Shown here piece after piece: positions 7,665 through 9,688 of a stretch of 9,688 nucleotides of DNA. Numbering within the stretch: position 1 is the first letter of the stretch; every line of letters begins with the position of its first letter. Position numbers and translations under genes: made by a program. Source of the stretch: Flavobacterium psychrophilum (lineage in GTDB: Bacteria > Bacteroidota > Bacteroidia > Flavobacteriales > Flavobacteriaceae); contig CAMAWK010000082.1 in the NCBI GenBank assembly GCA_945861915.1, forward strand, positions 1 to 9,688, read 5' to 3'. Under the pieces are notes generated by a model. That model made no database searches. It saw nothing but the letters and a program-made list of their open reading frames with translations, and was not told where the DNA came from.

Positions 7665-8090
7665 TTATTGTTGCTTTTTATCTCTTCTAAACTGTACTTC
7701 AATAGTTGGATTTACTAATAGTAAAGTATTAATAAAAGCTTTTTTATCTTTTGGAGATATAAGTACAGAATCAAATGTATTGAATTTAATCTCTAATCTG
7801 TCAATAGATCCAGCTGGTGAACTCAAAGGATTGTAGGTTTCTGAAATTTTCTGAATTGTACTAATGTTAATATTTTGATTTATAAAAAAACCACATTCAA
7901 TAGTAAGATTTTCTTTTTCGATTAAATATTTTATGGATAAAAAAACGTGACAAATAAAAGAAATGGTTGCTAGAATAATACCTAAGGCTATCCATTTTTC
8001 ATCTCTAATTGTCATATAAAGTATAATACCAAATAATACAGCCAAAGGAATTATTAATTCTAATCCCAGTTTTGATTTGTAAACTTTCAT
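7665..8090 (-). CDS. Small membrane protein with bacterial PH domain
   Basis: This 141-residue protein has two adjacent transmembrane helices (about 10-27 and 33-56), followed by a soluble domain of about 80 residues. The stretch NPLSSPAGSIDRLEIKF (87-103), followed by VLISPKDKKAFINTL (109-123), resembles the bacterial PH-domain family formerly called DUF1200. Proteins of this type are widespread in Bacteroidota and their function is largely unknown; no catalytic residues are evident. The ATG at 8090 lies only 6 nt after the argD stop (8097), so the two genes are surely co-transcribed and perhaps translationally coupled. proA follows 68 nt downstream. Its place inside an arginine/proline operon does not show a role in amino acid synthesis; it may be a passenger. 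The domain call rests on recognised pattern, not on a search. Confidence 0.72.
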   Translation of the reverse strand: MKVYKSKLGLELIIPLAVLFGIILYMTIRDEKWIALGIILATISFICHVFLSIKYLIEKENLTIECGFFINQNINISTIQKISETYNPLSSPAGSIDRLEIKFNTFDSVLISPKDKKAFINTLLLVNPTIEVQFRRDKKQQ

Positions 8091-8096
8091 AAAATA

Positions 8097-9236
8097 TTAA
8101 TTTTTTAGTTCTTCCAAAGCTTCCTTGAGGCGATTGATAAAAGTATCGATATATTCTTTTTTAACTGTCAATGGAGGCAAAATTCTTAACAAGTTTTTGT
8201 TGCTGGCACTGCCAGTGAAAATATGTTTCTCCATAATCATCTTCTTTCTCAAAGGACCTACCTCAAAATCAAATTCTACACCGAGCATTAAACCGCGTCC
8301 TTTTACTTTTATAATTTCGGGAATTTGTTTTATTTGTTCAAAAAAGTATTTTTCAATAGCCAACGCGTTATCCATTAACTTTTCTTTTTCGATGATGTCC
8401 AAAACGGCAATTCCAGCGGCACAAGCTAGATGACTTCCGCCAAAAGTAGTTCCTAACAAACCGTGACTGGCTTTGAATTTTGGTGAAGTCAAAATTCCAC
8501 CAATCGGAAAACCATTGCCCATTCCTTTTGCCATACAAATAATATCGGGTTTGATTCCGTGGTGTTGGTGTGCGAAAAACTTTCCGCTTCTTCCATAACC
8601 CGATTGCACTTCATCCAAAATCAAAACCACTTCATACTGGTTGCAAATTTTTTCTAACTCTTGAAAAAATTCGCTAGTTCCCATATCCAAACCACCCACA
8701 CCTTGAATCGGTTCGATAATAACACAAGCTACATCGCCTTTTTTTAGTTCGGTCTCTACCAATTCAATGTCGTTCAAAGGTAAAAAAGTGACTACTTGCT
8801 GTGCATTCATCGGAGCCACAATCTTTGGATTGTCGGTAGTAGCAACCGCAGCCGAAGTTCGACCGTGAAACGCATTTTTAAAGGAAATTACTCTCGATTT
8901 ATTGGTGTGAAACGAAGCCATTTTCAAAGCATTTTCATTGGCTTCGGCACCCGAACTGCACAAGAAAAGACTGTATTCCTCGCATCCTGATAATTTGCCT
9001 AATTTGTTTGCCAATTCTACTTGCAATGGATTTTGAATCGCATTAGAATAAAAACTCAATTGGTCTAATTGTGCTTTGAGTTTTTCGTTGTATTCTGGAT
9101 GACTGTGTCCTACAGAAATAACGCCGTGACCGCTATAAAGGTCTAGATATTCTATTCCTTTGTCGTCATAAATTTTGCAATCCAGCGCTTTAACTGGCGT
9201 TACATTGTATAATGGGTAAACGTCGAATAAGTTCAT
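8097..9236 (-). CDS. argD: Class III aminotransferase, acetylornithine (or succinylornithine) aminotransferase
   Basis: This is a 379-residue PLP enzyme of fold type I, class III. It is expected to transfer an amino group from glutamate to N-acylglutamate 5-semialdehyde, giving N-acylornithine for arginine synthesis. The cofactor phosphate loop is CSSGAEAN (93-100), the ring-binding acid is Asp208 in ILDEVQSGYGRSGKF (206-220), and the Schiff-base lysine is Lys237 in MAKGMGNGFPIGG. The TTFGGSHLACAAG stretch covers 263-275. Arg351 in NLLRILPPL is a likely substrate-carboxylate contact. The gene lies 105 nt downstream of argC on the same strand, which supports ArgD over ornithine or GABA aminotransferase. 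The natural acyl group (acetyl or succinyl) cannot be told from this sequence: some Bacteroidota use succinylated intermediates. The ATG at 9236 has an A-rich leader. All key residues are present. Confidence 0.88.
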   Translation of the reverse strand: MNLFDVYPLYNVTPVKALDCKIYDDKGIEYLDLYSGHGVISVGHSHPEYNEKLKAQLDQLSFYSNAIQNPLQVELANKLGKLSGCEEYSLFLCSSGAEANENALKMASFHTNKSRVISFKNAFHGRTSAAVATTDNPKIVAPMNAQQVVTFLPLNDIELVETELKKGDVACVIIEPIQGVGGLDMGTSEFFQELEKICNQYEVVLILDEVQSGYGRSGKFFAHQHHGIKPDIICMAKGMGNGFPIGGILTSPKFKASHGLLGTTFGGSHLACAAGIAVLDIIEKEKLMDNALAIEKYFFEQIKQIPEIIKVKGRGLMLGVEFDFEVGPLRKKMIMEKHIFTGSASNKNLLRILPPLTVKKEYIDTFINRLKEALEELKN

Positions 9237-9256
9237 TTTTTTAATTATTTTAAATG

Positions 9257-9331
9257 TTGAATTATAAATTTTAAATTGATTTTGAAATGAATGACAGACT
9301 AATAATTCAAAATTTAAAATTTATAATTCAA
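9257..9331. repeat. Perfect AT-rich inverted repeat in the argC-argD spacer
   Basis: The arms at 9257-9277 and 9311-9331 are perfect 21-nt reverse complements separated by a 33-nt loop. The left arm begins TTGAATTATAAATT on the plus strand. The word TAATTCAAAAT occurs twice on the right side (9303-9313 and 9324-9334), so alternative shorter pairings exist. In RNA the stem is nearly all A-U and would be weak for its length. It fills most of the 105-nt gap. No transposase or clear target-site duplication was seen. Confidence 0.8.
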
Positions 9332-9341
9332 AATAGTTTTA

Positions 9342-9688
9342 TTAAAATCCACTCGGTTTTAAATGTAATCCTGTGGTTTCTTCCAATCCAAACATCAAAT
9401 TCATATTTTGAATTGCTTGTCCAGAAGCACCTTTTGTTAGGTTATCGATTACAGAAGTTATCAAAAGCCGGTTTCCTTTTTTTAGTAAACTGATGATGCA
9501 TTTGTTGGTTTGTACTACTTGTTTCATATTGACTTCGACAGTAGTTACAGTTACAAATGGTTGGTTTCTGTAATATTCTTGGTATTTTGAAACCAAATCT
9601 TCCAAACTTTCGTCAACTGTTGTGTATAAAGTAGCAAAAATTCCTCTAGCAAAATCGCCTCTGTTAGGAACAAAAATTAATTCGTTTG
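9342..9688 (-). CDS. argC: N-acetyl-gamma-glutamyl-phosphate reductase, C-terminal part (cut by window edge)
   Basis: The frame is open from the window edge to the TAA at 9342, giving 114 residues. ArgC reduces N-acyl-gamma-glutamyl phosphate with NADPH to the semialdehyde that ArgD uses next. The visible part starts NELIFVPNRGDFARGIFATL, which resembles the ArgC stretch that places a conserved arginine before G-I-x-A-T-x-Y. It ends with NLTKGASGQAIQNMNLMFGL and a LKPSGF terminus; KGA-x-GQA-x-QN-x-N is the conserved C-terminal ArgC signature. The catalytic cysteine and the NADP domain lie outside the window. An internal TTG at 9605 could be mistaken for a start, but the homology continues upstream of it. 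argD follows 105 nt downstream with a long inverted repeat between them. Confidence 0.93.
   Translation of the reverse strand, partial: NELIFVPNRGDFARGIFATLYTTVDESLEDLVSKYQEYYRNQPFVTVTTVEVNMKQVVQTNKCIISLLKKGNRLLITSVIDNLTKGASGQAIQNMNLMFGLEETTGLHLKPSGF

Noticed and set aside
8125..8433. Open frame of 102 codons on the plus strand
   Set aside because: It is antisense to the conserved C-terminal part of argD and has no recognisable domain or ribosome site.
9287..9493. Open frame of 68 codons on the plus strand running out of the argC-argD spacer
   Set aside because: It starts in the inverted repeat and continues antisense to the conserved ArgC C-terminus; most likely chance.

Overview
The window looks like chromosomal DNA from a member of the Bacteroidota, most likely a Flavobacterium-type flavobacterium. 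The DNA is clearly AT-rich, ribosome binding sites are weak and A-rich, one promoter carries a perfect Bacteroidota -7 box (TATATTTG), and the proteins (short PUA-less ProB, ArgC with a KGASGQA motif, ArgD, MsbA-type ABC exporter) read like flavobacterial versions. This placement is inference from sequence style; no database search was possible.

Layout, left to right. (1) 1-2505, minus strand: the N-terminal 107 codons of aroB (3-dehydroquinate synthase, cut by the window edge), preceded 27 nt upstream by a 718-residue multi-spanning O-antigen-ligase (Wzy_C) protein with a TPR tail. (2) 2671-4458, minus strand: an intact MsbA-like ABC exporter half-transporter with its own probable promoter. 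(3) 4618-5499, plus strand: a short-chain dehydrogenase of the 2,4-dienoyl-CoA reductase type, divergent from the exporter. (4) 5534-9688, minus strand: a probable operon, transcribed argC (3' part only) -> argD -> PH-domain membrane protein -> proA -> proB, converging on the dehydrogenase gene with a 34-nt gap.

The operon joins two parallel glutamate pathways. ArgC and ArgD reduce and transaminate N-acylated glutamate intermediates toward ornithine and arginine. ProB and ProA phosphorylate and reduce free glutamate toward proline. A small membrane protein with a bacterial PH domain is embedded between them. The exporter and Wzy_C genes suggest lipid or glycan export and attachment at the cell surface, but they are separated by a 144-nt spacer and may not be co-transcribed.

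The most distinctive non-coding structure is two long inverted repeats in the operon. One sits in the 105-nt argC-argD spacer (perfect 21-bp AT-only-like arms, 33-nt loop). The other sits in the 104-nt proA-proB spacer (26-nt arms, four mismatches, 36-nt loop). The arms of the second are built from GCTNNNN heptamers that run to one base from the proB start codon. No mobile element with a transposase, CRISPR array, tRNA or rRNA was seen. Apart from these repeats, most of the window is ordinary housekeeping DNA, and I do not see convincing evidence of a wholly new system.
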